NCBI GenBank assembly: GCA_964443225.1
Contig: CAYUCC010000001.1
Coordinates: 62,001-126,000, forward strand
Origin: SSC4 sp964443225
GTDB taxonomy: Bacteria; Chloroflexota; Anaerolineae; SSC4; Amarolineaceae
Length of the DNA stretch: 64,000 nt
Direction of reading: 5' to 3'
In this document: positions 51,818 to 60,763 of the stretch, one piece after another
How the letters are laid out: every line of letters starts with the position of its first letter
Numbering within the stretch: position 1 is the first letter of the stretch
Notes under the pieces: generated by a model
What the model was told of the DNA's origin: nothing
What the model saw: the letters and a program-made list of their open reading frames with translations, nothing else
Databases searched by the model: none
Position numbers and translations under genes: made by a program

Positions 51818-52771
51818 ATGTTCGACGTGATTGCCTGTGGGGAGCTGCTGATCGACTTCGTGCCGACGGTGAGCGGGGTGTCGCTGGCCGAAGCGCCGGC
51901 CTTTCAGAAAGCGCCGGGGGGTGCGCCGGCCAATGTCGCGGTCGGCGTCCAGCGCCTGGGCCGGACCGCCGGCTTCATGGGGCAGGTGGGGGATGACGAG
52001 TTTGGCCATTTCCTGGCCGACGTCCTGGCCAGCAACGGCGTCGACGTCGCGGGGCTGCGCTTCTCAGCGGCGGCGCGTACCGCCCTGGCCTTCGTGTCGT
52101 TACGCGCCGACGGCGAGCGTGAGTTCATGTTCTACCGCCACCCCAGCGCCGACATGCTCTGGCGGCCGGAGGATGTCGATACGGCCTATGCGGCCGCGAC
52201 ACGTATCTTCCACTTTGGCTCGATCACCCTGATCGGTGAGCCGTCGCGCAGTGCGACGCTGGCAGCGGTGGAAGCGGCGCGAGCGGGCGGCGCGCTCATC
52301 TCGTACGACCCCAACCTGCGGCTGCCGCTGTGGCCGTCGGCCGACGCGGCGCGGGCGGGTATGCTGCACGGCTGGCAGTATGCACAGCTGGTCAAGGTGA
52401 GTGAAGAGGAGCTGCGTTTCCTGAGCGGCGAGGAAGACCTGCTGGCGGGGGCGCACGCCCTATGGACGCCGCGCCTGCGCCTGCTGGTGGTGACCCAAGG
52501 GCCGGCCGGCTGCGCCTACGTAACGCCGCGGCACTACGGTCGCGTCGCCGGTTTCCAGGCCAAGCCGGTCGACACCACCGGCGCCGGCGATGGTTTCGTC
52601 GCCGGCCTGCTGACCGGTCTGCTCGATGCCGACTTCCCCTGGGACGACGTCCCCGCGCTGGAGCAGGCCGTGCGCCTGGGCAACGCTGTGGGCGCCCTGG
52701 CCACCATGCAACGGGGTGCCATACCGGCGCTGCCAACCCGCGCCGCGGCACAGGCATTCATGGCCCGCTGA
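51818..52771 (+). CDS. PfkB-family fructokinase
   Basis: 317 residues; its ATG follows the amylosucrase stop without a gap. Signatures are FDVIACGELLIDFVP, the substrate loop APGGAPANVAVGVQRLG, GQVGDDEFGHFL, SYDPNLRLPLW and the catalytic DTTGAGDGFVAGLL (Asp258). It phosphorylates fructose to fructose 6-phosphate with ATP, which would use the fructose freed by amylosucrase. The sequence matches sucrose-linked fructokinases rather than ribokinase. Confidence 0.93.
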   Translation: MFDVIACGELLIDFVPTVSGVSLAEAPAFQKAPGGAPANVAVGVQRLGRTAGFMGQVGDDEFGHFLADVLASNGVDVAGLRFSAAARTALAFVSLRADGEREFMFYRHPSADMLWRPEDVDTAYAAATRIFHFGSITLIGEPSRSATLAAVEAARAGGALISYDPNLRLPLWPSADAARAGMLHGWQYAQLVKVSEEELRFLSGEEDLLAGAHALWTPRLRLLVVTQGPAGCAYVTPRHYGRVAGFQAKPVDTTGAGDGFVAGLLTGLLDADFPWDDVPALEQAVRLGNAVGALATMQRGAIPALPTRAAAQAFMAR

Positions 52772-52779
52772 CCGGCCGC

Positions 52780-52988
52780 GTGGCCGAGCTCATCTACGAT
52801 CAAAGCATTCAGCTGATGACCGCCCCCCCGGCCTCGACCTGTACGGCGAATCGACGACCTCGGTGAGCGCACAAAACCTGGTGCTCGACGTGCTGTACGC
52901 CACCTTCGCCGCACGTCACTTCGACCAGACGCTGCGCCACCTCGAAAACACGTACACCGCCGCAATCAAAAACACACGCATTGCGTGA
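52780..52988 (+). pseudogene. Remnant of an unknown gene, possibly an RpiR-like regulator tail
   Basis: Two frames, joined across a run of seven C near 52824, read VAELIYDQSIQLMTAP and then LDLYGESTTSVSAQNLVLDVLY with ATFAARHFDQTLRHLENTY. The second part resembles the end of SIS-domain RpiR regulators, with a helix of pattern Q-x3-LDVLY and an 'LEN' helix. The similarity is by eye only. There is no complete gene. The fragment follows the fructokinase and could be a lost regulator of the sugar genes. Confidence 0.35.
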
Positions 52989-53028
52989 TGGCATGGTTGC
53001 CGTCGACGAGTGGGGACAACGAATGAAC

Positions 53029-53060
53029 GAAAGGCCGCACCCTGTAGGGCGCGGCCTTTC
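53029..53060. terminator. Bidirectional intrinsic terminator
   Basis: GAAAGGCCGC (53029-53038) pairs perfectly with GCGGCCTTTC (53051-53060), with A-rich and T-rich sides. It lies between the end of the sugar genes and the convergent P450 gene. Confidence 0.75.
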
Positions 53061-53137
53061 GTCACCCGCGGGCAACCATGATGCAATATGCCATTGTTCA
53101 TTGGCGCTGATTTGCGAAATTCGCGGTCACTGAAAAA

Positions 53138-54514
53138 TTAGCGGGTCACTGCGCGCGGTTCGATCCGCATTGGCATGCCGTTTTTGGTGGCGATGGTGCC
53201 TTCCATGACAATCTGCGGCTGGTGGCCGGGCTTGAGCCGGAGCTGGAAGCGCGGGACCAGCATGGCGGCAATGACGTGGGTTTCCAGCAGGGAAAAACTA
53301 TTACCCAGGCAGATCCGCTTGCCCGCCGCAAAGGGGTGAAAGGCGTAGGGATGGCGCGCCGCCTCGGCCTCCGGTGTCCAGCGCGCCGGGTCGAAGCGTT
53401 CGGCGTCGGGCCAAAAGTCGGGATGGCGATGGGTGGCGTAGGGGAAGGGCATCACGCGCGTCCCGCCGGGAATGCGCACGCCGTCCAGCTGGTCGTCGGC
53501 TACCACATCGCGCGCATAGATTGGCGCCGCCGGGTAGAGGCGCAGCGTCTCCTTGATGACCTGTAAGGTGTACGGCAGGCGCTTGAGGTCCTCCACGGTG
53601 GGCGTGCGCGTCCCCAGCACCGCCGTGATCTCCTCGACCATGCGCTGCTCCACGGCGGGGTTCTGTGCCAGCGCGTAGAATAGGAAGGTCAGCGTGCGTG
53701 CCGTGGTCTCGTGTCCGGCCATGAAGATGGTAATCGACTCGTCGCGGATCAATGTGTCGGCCATGGGCTGGCCTGTCTCTTCGTCGCGCGCCAGCATCAG
53801 TTTGGTCAGCAGGTCGTCGGGCCACTGGTCCTGGGGCAGGCTGCGGCGCTGAGTCAACAGCGCGGTAATGTAGTGGTGCACCAGCTCGCGGGCCTTGTAG
53901 TAGCGGCGGTTGGCGGGCGTAGGCAGCCAGCGGGGCAGCTTGATGGGATTGTTCAGCGCCGCGCCCGCATAACTGACCATGACCCCCACCGCCTCCTTGA
54001 TCTCCAGCAGGTCGCTGCTGGACTCGGTGCTGAACATGGTGTGCAGAATGACGGCGGCCGTGATCAGCATCATCTCATCTCCCAGCTCGACGGTCTGCCC
54101 GGCCAGGCTGTGCCAGCGATCGATCAGCGCCGCAGTGTCGGCTACGAAGACTGGCAGGTGCTGCTCGATGGCGCGTGGGGTGAAAAAGGGTGCCATCAGC
54201 CGGCGCTGGCGGCGCCACAGCTCGCCGCGGCTGGCCACCAACCCGTCACCCACGATCAACTCGCGCACAACGTCGTAACTTTCCAGCTTATCGTAGTTGT
54301 CGCTTTTGGTGACGTTCACCTGGCGCACGTGATCGGGATGGACCACCAGGAACATCTCCTGCGAAGCGAGCTTGAGATGGGGCAGGTCGCCGAAGTCGTG
54401 CCAGGCGTCCATAAAAAAACGCAGCTGTCCTTTGCGCCGCATCTCGCGGATCAGCTCGAGCATACCGGGTGCGTAGACCGTATCTGATAGAGCAGGAGCA
54501 GATGTGATTGTCAC
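53138..54514 (-). CDS. Cytochrome P450
   Basis: 458 residues from GTG 54514, which has GGAGG at the correct distance; the open frame further upstream has no ribosome site. The I-helix is FMAGHETTARTLTFLFYAL, the K-helix VIKETLRLYPAAP, and the heme loop FHPFAAGKRICLG with Cys about residue 402. RRQRRLMAPFF is the C-helix. It resembles bacterial class II-like fatty-acid or terpene hydroxylases of the CYP102/CYP110 area. No ferredoxin or reductase gene is adjacent, so electrons come from elsewhere. Confidence 0.95.
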   Translation of the reverse strand: MTITSAPALSDTVYAPGMLELIREMRRKGQLRFFMDAWHDFGDLPHLKLASQEMFLVVHPDHVRQVNVTKSDNYDKLESYDVVRELIVGDGLVASRGELWRRQRRLMAPFFTPRAIEQHLPVFVADTAALIDRWHSLAGQTVELGDEMMLITAAVILHTMFSTESSSDLLEIKEAVGVMVSYAGAALNNPIKLPRWLPTPANRRYYKARELVHHYITALLTQRRSLPQDQWPDDLLTKLMLARDEETGQPMADTLIRDESITIFMAGHETTARTLTFLFYALAQNPAVEQRMVEEITAVLGTRTPTVEDLKRLPYTLQVIKETLRLYPAAPIYARDVVADDQLDGVRIPGGTRVMPFPYATHRHPDFWPDAERFDPARWTPEAEAARHPYAFHPFAAGKRICLGNSFSLLETHVIAAMLVPRFQLRLKPGHQPQIVMEGTIATKNGMPMRIEPRAVTR

Positions 54515-54647
54515 TGCAACCTCCAGGAATGAATCACGCCGCACGGCACGCCGGCGGCGCTTGTTCTGTTCTTCACAGCATTGTAGCACCGCCGGCGGTG
54601 GGTGGCAAAGTGGGATCTGTCCCCAAATGTGCACGAATTTGATTGAG

Positions 54648-54677
54648 ACCGCGAATCTCGCGAATCGGCGCGAATGA
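54648..54677. repeat. Dispersed CGCGAAT repeat, copy 2
   Basis: ACCGCGAAT, CTCGCGAAT and GGCGCGAAT in series match the element at 428-460. It lies between the P450 and lipocalin-like genes. Confidence 0.6.
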
Positions 54678-54705
54678 TTTCAGTGAGTGTCAGGGCAGGG
54701 GTGTG

Positions 54706-55767
54706 TCAGCGCAGCAGCATGATCTCGTAGAGCGCCCGGCCATGCTCGACGGCTTGCCGGCCGGGGAGGTCCAGGCGCAGTTCGAGGGCGGCGTTGAAGC
54801 GGAAGTAGTAGGGGTTGGCAAAAAGGCGCAGCAGAGTGCGCTGCCAGCGGGGGAAAGCGGTCAGCAGGCTGACCGCTTCGATCAGGTCGGGTTGGCGCAG
54901 GGCCAGGTGTATGTGGCCCTGGCTGGCATCGGCGGGCCGCCAGTGAAAATCGAGCTGGCGCGGGTAGGTGCGTCCGGATGGATGTAAGACGACGTCAGCC
55001 GTGGTGAGGGTGAGCGGGCCGCCATCGCCGATCAGGATCTGGTCGTCGCGCGCCAGCATGAAGACGGGCATTTTCTGGTGGCCGTAGGCTGCTGCGGCAT
55101 GCATCTCGACAAAGATCAGCGAGTAGGGCCCGACGTGGGCGCGGCCCCAGAACCAGTGCGACATGACGTCGTTCAGCCCCACGTTGCCCCAGTTGTGGTC
55201 GTGATAGCCGGCGCCGGCGACGGTGTGCGTTTGCCCGTCGTAGGTCAGGGTGCCGTTGACCGTGCCGTAGGGGATGGCGGGCAGCCAGGCGAAGTAGCGG
55301 GTCAGGTCGGCATTGTAGTAGTTCTTGCCGGTGCCGGGCCGCCAGGGTGGCACGCTGCCGGTGAAGGTGAGGTCGGCCGCCAGGTCGTCGTTGGCCGCGT
55401 GCAGTGTGTAGCGGTGCAGGTCGCCCGTCACGTGGTTTTCGCCCATGCGCACGTCGCAGCCGTCTTTCGACGCCGAGAACTGGTCGGGCGTGAAGGTGCG
55501 CGAGCGGTCGAGCTTGTGGCCGTCGGGGCGGGTGATGGTCAGCAGCAGCTGGGGTTTGAGCGGGCCTTTGCGTTCGAGCAGCGACTTGGTGGCAAAGACG
55601 ATGACTGCGGTCGAACCGTCGTCGAGGTGGGCGTCGAAGTACCACCACTCGAAGGCGCCGCGCCCCGTCTCGGCGCGCAGGCCGTCTTCCCAAGGGGCGA
55701 CGGTATCGGTCAGGCCTTCACGTCGCAAGAACTCAGGGCCGAGGCCGAAGGTGATGGATTTGGGCAT
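54706..55767 (-). CDS. Lipocalin-like AttH/CrtC (carotenoid 1,2-hydratase) family protein
   Basis: 353 residues from ATG 55767. The hallmark GAFEWWYFDAHLDDGSTAV opens the first half, and GAGYHDHNWGNVGLNDVMSHWFWGRAH the second. Two lipocalin-like barrels are typical of the AttH/CrtC family, which includes carotenoid hydratases and attachment-related proteins. No signal peptide is seen. Carotenoid hydration is possible but no other carotenoid gene is in the window; association with the adjacent P450 could mean a lipid or terpenoid substrate. Confidence 0.87.
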   Translation of the reverse strand: MPKSITFGLGPEFLRREGLTDTVAPWEDGLRAETGRGAFEWWYFDAHLDDGSTAVIVFATKSLLERKGPLKPQLLLTITRPDGHKLDRSRTFTPDQFSASKDGCDVRMGENHVTGDLHRYTLHAANDDLAADLTFTGSVPPWRPGTGKNYYNADLTRYFAWLPAIPYGTVNGTLTYDGQTHTVAGAGYHDHNWGNVGLNDVMSHWFWGRAHVGPYSLIFVEMHAAAAYGHQKMPVFMLARDDQILIGDGGPLTLTTADVVLHPSGRTYPRQLDFHWRPADASQGHIHLALRQPDLIEAVSLLTAFPRWQRTLLRLFANPYYFRFNAALELRLDLPGRQAVEHGRALYEIMLLR

Positions 55768-55872
55768 GGAGCAAAAAACCATCCAAATGCGTTGACAGGA
55801 TCGAGACCGTGTAACGAAGAAAATTGTAGCACCGCCTGTGACGCAGGGCAAACTGGCGGACGCGATTGGGTC

Positions 55873-55901
55873 TTGACAAACGCTCGTCGCGGGTGTTTAA
55901 T
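55873..55901 (+). promoter_or_regulatory. Promoter of the structured leader and dehydrogenase operon
   Basis: TTGACA (55873-55878) and TTTAAT (55896-55901) are 17 bases apart. RNA should start near 55908, leaving about 280 bases before ATG 56189. Confidence 0.75.
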
Positions 55902-55907
55902 GGAATC

Positions 55908-56075
55908 GGGCCTGGTCTGATGACTCTGAGTGAACGGTGGCCGTAACGGAGGGAACCCCGTGAACCCCTGTGGGGACCCTGGCAGACGATCGTGGATTGG
56001 CCCGGTATGCCGGCTGGACACACGGCAGTTACGGATGCGTGGAACACGCACCGGTGGCTGTCGTGTTTTGTTTTT
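55908..56075 (+). ncRNA. Candidate structured leader RNA ending in an intrinsic terminator
   Basis: The leader can form small stems ACGG/CCGT (55934-55944) and CCCC/GGGG (55965-55975), and then a long terminator stem. ACACGGCAG (56020-56028) pairs with CTGTCGTGT (56058-56066, one G-U pair), enclosing TGCGTG/CACGCA, and is followed by TTTTGTTTTTC. After it comes about 110 bases and then AAGGAGG at the gene start. I could not match it to TPP, SAM, FMN, cobalamin, glycine or fluoride riboswitches. It could be a riboswitch, an attenuator or a short RNA. Confidence 0.55.
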
Positions 56076-56188
56076 CTGGTAGGGCGGATGCATGCGGATC
56101 GGACTGCACAGGGTGTTCTCTGGCACACGCATTGCCAGCACAAGGGTGGAAGCAAACAATCACGTGACACGTCCTAAGGAGGTCGGTC

Positions 56189-57889
56189 ATGAATCACCAA
56201 GAGATAGAGCAGTCCATTCAAACCCTGCAAGACCACAAACAGGCCTGGGCAACACTGCCCATTCCCCAGAAGATCGATTTGCTCCTGGCCACGCGGGAAC
56301 AGCTCGGCAAACGGGGAGATGCCCTGGTGGAAGCCGCCGCGCGCGGCAAATACATCGACCCTCGGTCACCCTGGGTGGGGGAAGAGTGGGTCATCGGGCC
56401 ATGGGCCCTGGCCGCATCAATCAACGGCTACCTGGAAACTTTGCATGCATTGGCCGAAGGACACCCTCCCAAGGTGAAAACGATCCGGACGCGCGCCAAT
56501 GGACAGGTGATTGTGCAGGTCTTCCCGCACGATGTTTATGATCAAATCCTGTTGAGTGGTATCAGGGCCGAGGTCTGGATGCAGCCCGGTGTGACGGCCG
56601 CCAATCTGCACGACCACATGGCAGGTTTCTATCGACAGACGAACCCTCAAGGTAAGGTCGCTTTGGTGCTGGGGTCGGGTAACGTGAGTGGCATCCCGCC
56701 GCTCGACGTGTTGTACCGGCTCTATGCCCTGGGCCATGTCGTCCTGCTCAAGCCGAATCCGGTCAACGAGTACCTGGGGCCTATCCTCGAAGATATCTTC
56801 ACGCCCTTTGTCCAGGCCGGCTACCTCCGTTTCGTATACGGCGGCGCCGACGTCGGAGACTGCCTGGTCCATCACCCCGGCATCGAAGAGATTCACATCA
56901 CCGGCAGTGCTTGCACCCATGACATGATCGTATTTGGCCCTGGCGCCGCCGGTACCGAGCGCAAGCGCCGTCACGCGCCCACGTTGAACAAGCCCATCAG
57001 CAGTGAACTGGGTGCGGCCATTCCCGTGATCATCGTGCCTGGCCGCTGGAGCACCGCTGATATCCGCTACCAGGCCGAAAACGTGGTCACGATGAAGCTG
57101 CACAACAGCGGCTTCAACTGTGCGGCGGCTCAGGTTCTGATTTTGCCCGCAGTTTGGGAGCAGCGGGATGAGTTCATGGCGGCCGTCCGCCGGCTGATGC
57201 GTGAGCTGCCACCGCGCCAGGCCTACTACCCGGGCGCGGCCGAGCGTCAGCAGGCGGCACTGGCAGCCCACCCCGAGGCCGAGCTGCTGGGCGGTGATGT
57301 GCCGCGCACACTCATCACCGAGCTCGATCCCAACGCCGTCGATGAAACCTGCTTCACCACCGAGGTCTTTGATCCGGTGTTGGCGCAAACCAGTCTGCCG
57401 GGCGATGATGCCACGGCCTATCTGCGGAATGCCGTTCGTTTCTGCAACGAAAAGCTGAGCGGGACCCTGGGTGCCACGATCATCATCCACCCCCGCGAGA
57501 TGCACGCCCTGGCGGCCGACCTCGATGAAGCGATTGCCAATCTGCGTTACGGGGCAGTGGGCGTCAATGTTTGGCATGCCATGGCCTTCCTGTTGGCACA
57601 AACGACCTGGGGAGCCTACCCCGGCCATACCGTCGACGACATCCAAAGCGGCATCGGCGTCGTGCGTAATTCGCTGCTCTTCGATGACCCAGAGAAGTCA
57701 GTCACCTATGGTCCCTTCTATCCTTTCCCCCGCAGTTGGCTGCATGCCGATCTCAGTCTTCTGCCAAGACCACCGTGGTTTGTGACCAACAAAACAGCTC
57801 AGACCACGGCCAAACGCGTAGCCCGGTTTGCAACCGATCCAGGGCTTCTCCGTGTGCCTGGCATCCTGGTATCGGCACTGCGCGGATAG
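56189..57889 (+). CDS. Aldehyde dehydrogenase-superfamily protein (acyl-CoA reductase-like)
   Basis: 566 residues; AAGGAGG precedes the ATG by seven bases. The Rossmann part has KVALVLGSGNVSGIPPLDVL and VVLLKPNPVNEYLGPIL. The conserved Glu is in SSELGAAIPVI, and catalytic Cys311 lies in LHNSGFNCAAAQVL. The length and the 'GSGNVSGIPPLDVL' loop resemble fatty acyl-CoA/aldehyde reductases and Chloroflexota relatives rather than classic aldehyde dehydrogenases. It probably interconverts a thioester or acid with an aldehyde using NAD(P). The first gene of a three-gene group with a leader RNA. Confidence 0.85.
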   Translation: MNHQEIEQSIQTLQDHKQAWATLPIPQKIDLLLATREQLGKRGDALVEAAARGKYIDPRSPWVGEEWVIGPWALAASINGYLETLHALAEGHPPKVKTIRTRANGQVIVQVFPHDVYDQILLSGIRAEVWMQPGVTAANLHDHMAGFYRQTNPQGKVALVLGSGNVSGIPPLDVLYRLYALGHVVLLKPNPVNEYLGPILEDIFTPFVQAGYLRFVYGGADVGDCLVHHPGIEEIHITGSACTHDMIVFGPGAAGTERKRRHAPTLNKPISSELGAAIPVIIVPGRWSTADIRYQAENVVTMKLHNSGFNCAAAQVLILPAVWEQRDEFMAAVRRLMRELPPRQAYYPGAAERQQAALAAHPEAELLGGDVPRTLITELDPNAVDETCFTTEVFDPVLAQTSLPGDDATAYLRNAVRFCNEKLSGTLGATIIIHPREMHALAADLDEAIANLRYGAVGVNVWHAMAFLLAQTTWGAYPGHTVDDIQSGIGVVRNSLLFDDPEKSVTYGPFYPFPRSWLHADLSLLPRPPWFVTNKTAQTTAKRVARFATDPGLLRVPGILVSALRG

Positions 57890-57912
57890 TCAAGGGGAGG
57901 AGAGGTCGTCTT

Positions 57913-59421
57913 ATGCGCACACAGGTGATTCTTGTAGGGAGTATCATCGGCGTCTCGATCCTGGTGCTGGTGGCGGTCGTGCTCACCCCCCGTGCACACG
58001 AACCGCAGCCCACGGTCGCCCAACCCAATCAACCCGTCCAGGATTGGCCGGTCAGCACGCCGGAGGAACAAGGTTTCGACTCTGCCAAACTGGCGGATGC
58101 GCTGCAGGCACTTGACGACCAGGGTGCGCCCATCGACAGCCTGCTGGTCATTCGCAACGGTTCGCTGGTGCTGGACGCCTATTTCGCTCCTTACGACAGC
58201 TCGATTCCGCACAACCTGGCCTCGGTAACCAAAAGCTTCATGACGACCCTGATTGGCATCGCCGCCGACCAGGGTCACTTGCAGATCGACCAGCCGGTAC
58301 TGTCGTTTTTCCCCGAACGCACGATTGCCCACCGTGAGACACGCAAAGAGGCGATGACGGTCCGGCACCTGGCCGGTATGGTGAACGGGTTCAAGTCGGG
58401 CTGTCTGGCCGGTGACGGGCCGACTCTCAACGCTATGCGGGGGAATCCGGATTGGGTTCAGGCTGCCCTCGACCGCCCGATGGCCACCGAGCCAGGCGCG
58501 CGCTTCTGCTACGACAGCCCGGGCATGCACCTGCTGTCGGCCATCGTGCAGCAAACGACGGGGATGAGCGCCCGCGACTTCGCCCGTCAGAACCTCTTCA
58601 CCCCGCTGGGGATCGACCAGGTAGCCTGGCAGTCCGACCCGCAGGGAGTCACGCACGGCTGGGGCGATCTTTACCTGACCCCGCGCGATGCCGCCAAACT
58701 GGGTTATCTATGGCTCAACAACGGTGTCTGGCAAGGTAAACAGGTCGTTGCGTCCGATTGGGTGCAAAACGCCGCCACTGCGCATACCGGAACCGGTACC
58801 GCCGACGACTACGGGTACGGCTGGTGGATCGCCGACGACGGGTACTACGCCTCCGGGCGTGGCGGCCAAATGGTCTCCGTGGTGCCCGCCCTGCAAATCG
58901 TGATCGTCGTGACCGGCAGCGGGGTCGCTTTCGACCAGGTAGGAGACTACCTGAAGGCCGCGCTCGTCGATGCGCAGCAGCCGCTGCCGGCCAACCCGGC
59001 GGGTGTGGCGCGGCTGGCGGCGACGGTGGCCGCCCTGGCGCCAGCCGCGGTGACGGAACCGGCGGGGGCGCTGCCACCCACGGCACAGGCCATTTCAGGT
59101 CGCACCTACCGGTTCGGTCCCAACCCCGCGAATCTGGCCACGCTGCGTCTCACGTTCGACGACCCGGCGGAGGCGGTTGTGGACCTCACCCTGCGTGATC
59201 CGGCGGACAGTGTCACCTGGACAGCCGGGTTGGACGGGAAGTTCCGCACGTCACAGGACGGGCCGCCGGCACGTGGTTACTGGGCCGATCCGCAGACGTT
59301 CGTTTTGACGGTCCTCGACATCGGAGAGCGCACCTACTGGCTGCATTTCGATGACGACCAGCTGGCAGTCAAGGCGCAGGCGCTGGGCCTCGATTTCGAG
59401 GGGGAACGGGAGAGGGAGTAA
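57913..59421 (+). CDS. Membrane-anchored serine hydrolase of the beta-lactamase family
   Basis: 502 residues from ATG 57913 (GGGGAGGAGAGG upstream). A signal-anchor (VILVGSIIGVSILVLVAVVL) is followed by a Pro/Gln-rich linker, so the rest is outside the membrane. Ser104 and Lys107 in LASVTKSFM form the SxxK motif; FCYDSPGMHLL is the YxS motif and ASGRGGQMV replaces the KTG-like box. The class C/DD-peptidase fold is used for peptides, esters and lactams. The last 120 residues are an extra beta-rich domain of unknown role. It is 23 bases after the dehydrogenase. Confidence 0.88.
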   Translation: MRTQVILVGSIIGVSILVLVAVVLTPRAHEPQPTVAQPNQPVQDWPVSTPEEQGFDSAKLADALQALDDQGAPIDSLLVIRNGSLVLDAYFAPYDSSIPHNLASVTKSFMTTLIGIAADQGHLQIDQPVLSFFPERTIAHRETRKEAMTVRHLAGMVNGFKSGCLAGDGPTLNAMRGNPDWVQAALDRPMATEPGARFCYDSPGMHLLSAIVQQTTGMSARDFARQNLFTPLGIDQVAWQSDPQGVTHGWGDLYLTPRDAAKLGYLWLNNGVWQGKQVVASDWVQNAATAHTGTGTADDYGYGWWIADDGYYASGRGGQMVSVVPALQIVIVVTGSGVAFDQVGDYLKAALVDAQQPLPANPAGVARLAATVAALAPAAVTEPAGALPPTAQAISGRTYRFGPNPANLATLRLTFDDPAEAVVDLTLRDPADSVTWTAGLDGKFRTSQDGPPARGYWADPQTFVLTVLDIGERTYWLHFDDDQLAVKAQALGLDFEGERERE

Positions 59422-59422
59422 C

Positions 59423-60250
59423 ATGGCGCAGTTCCGAACGGTTGGTGGGGTCCACGTGGCCGATGATCCCAACGAAACCGATACGTCCGCGGTGATCGGC
59501 GCAGCGTGTGCGCAGGCGCTCCAGGTGATCGAAGCCAGTTGGGGCCTGGCCGCACCGGCGGACTGTCGCGTTGTCGTCATGACCACCTGGTGGGGGTTCA
59601 TCTTCGAGTCGGCGCCCTGGCCCTGGCGTCTGCTGCTGCTGGACACCCTGCCGCTGTGGGCCTTTCGGGCCCGCCGCACCTGGCCGATCAGCGCGGCGTG
59701 GACGTTACGCTACGGCCGGCGGGTGGTGATTGGCATCAAACCACCGCGTTTGTGGGCGCAGAGCGACCCAACCTTCAGCCTGGGCATCTTCGTCAAGGAA
59801 AGCGATACGCCCACCCAGGTGCGGCACCTGGTCTGTCACGAATTGACCCACGCCTGTTCGGCGCATCTGAAACTACCGGCATGGCTCAACGAAGGGCTGG
59901 CGGCGGTGACGGTCGATCGATTCCTGGGGAAGCAGACGATCCGTTCGGATTCGCGGGCGCTGGTCAGGGACTATCAGCCGAAGGCAAGACCACCGGGCTA
60001 TCGTGAGCTGTCGCGTTTGCCGGGACCCGCCATGGCCTATCACGTCGTGCGCGGTTACTGGCTGGTTCGATACCTGGAGGAAGTCCATCCCGGTTTTCTG
60101 CGGCAGTGCCTGGCCGCGCCCCAGCCGGCGCACCAGCTTGAGGCGGAGGTCGCGCGGGTTGCGGGGGTGGAACCTGGGCAGTTGTGGGTCATGATCGACG
60201 ATCTGATCGCAGCCTACCGCTGGCGGGCCTCAGGCGATTTGCGGGGGTAA
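59423..60250 (+). CDS. Gluzincin-like (peptidase MA-type) protein
   Basis: 275 residues; its ATG is one base after the hydrolase stop. The zinc motif HELTH (His139, Glu140, His143) is followed by WLNEGLAAV, where Glu157 is the expected third ligand. This is the gluzincin arrangement. The N-terminal half has WWGFIFESAPWPWRLLLLDT and may contact the membrane; there is no classic signal peptide. Substrate unknown. The position suggests co-function with the two upstream enzymes. Confidence 0.8.
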   Translation: MAQFRTVGGVHVADDPNETDTSAVIGAACAQALQVIEASWGLAAPADCRVVVMTTWWGFIFESAPWPWRLLLLDTLPLWAFRARRTWPISAAWTLRYGRRVVIGIKPPRLWAQSDPTFSLGIFVKESDTPTQVRHLVCHELTHACSAHLKLPAWLNEGLAAVTVDRFLGKQTIRSDSRALVRDYQPKARPPGYRELSRLPGPAMAYHVVRGYWLVRYLEEVHPGFLRQCLAAPQPAHQLEAEVARVAGVEPGQLWVMIDDLIAAYRWRASGDLRG

Positions 60251-60284
60251 CGCGTGGCGCGCGGGAGAAGATGAGAACCACCGA

Positions 60285-60304
60285 GGTTATTCTTTTACAG
60301 GCCC
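60285..60304. mobile_element. Right end of the 78-bp MITE-like family
   Basis: GGTTATTCTTTTACAGGCCC matches the right ends at 15050-15071 and 40054-40073 and is followed by TTGGTGG as at 40074-40080. No left end is visible. The end of the MNT gene runs through it. Confidence 0.55.
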
Positions 60305-60763
60305 TTGGTGGCTGATACGTTCATCGCGCAGTGCAGGTGGGATCACCCAGGTGCAGTCGGTGCGGCGCAGACCAAGGTGCAACCAGCCCTGAAACTGCTG
60401 GCGCCATTGGGCAAACAGCCCGTGCCCATGTAGCGCCTTGCCGTCTCTGAGCGCCTCGAGGACGGTGACGTGTTTGTCAGCGATCATCCTCTCCCACTCG
60501 CCCCACGTAAAAGTCTGCACCTGGATTGGAGCAAGTCGCGGGCGCAGGCGAATAAGCACGCGAAAGCGTTCGCGATGGTTGGCCGGCAGCTCGCCGCCAA
60601 TAACCAGGATGTCGATGTCGCTGTCCTGCTGTTGGTTATTGCGTGCCACCGAGCCGAACAGTATGATGCAGTCCGGGTTGTACGTCGAGGCCACCGATTG
60701 GGCGTATTCTTCAGCCCAGATTGGCAGTTGGCTCGTTGTCAGGATTTTCTCTAACATCAGCAT
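60287..60763 (-). CDS. MNT-type minimal nucleotidyltransferase
   Basis: 158 residues. The NTase core is CIILFGSVARNNQQQDSDIDILVIGG, with Gly-Ser and the two metal Asp, and the third acidic position around PIQVQTFTWGEWE. MNT proteins are antitoxins that AMPylate HEPN toxins. The last residues (ISHQGPVKE) are encoded by a repeat end, so the original C-terminus was replaced. A truncated HEPN start overlaps its 5' end. Confidence 0.82.
   Translation of the reverse strand: MLMLEKILTTSQLPIWAEEYAQSVASTYNPDCIILFGSVARNNQQQDSDIDILVIGGELPANHRERFRVLIRLRPRLAPIQVQTFTWGEWERMIADKHVTVLEALRDGKALHGHGLFAQWRQQFQGWLHLGLRRTDCTWVIPPALRDERISHQGPVKE

Noticed and set aside
55908..56075. Known riboswitch classes (TPP, SAM, FMN, cobalamin, fluoride, glycine)
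   Set aside because: The conserved boxes of each class could not be found by eye; a CTGATGAC stretch near 55917 resembles part of the fluoride class but the rest is missing.
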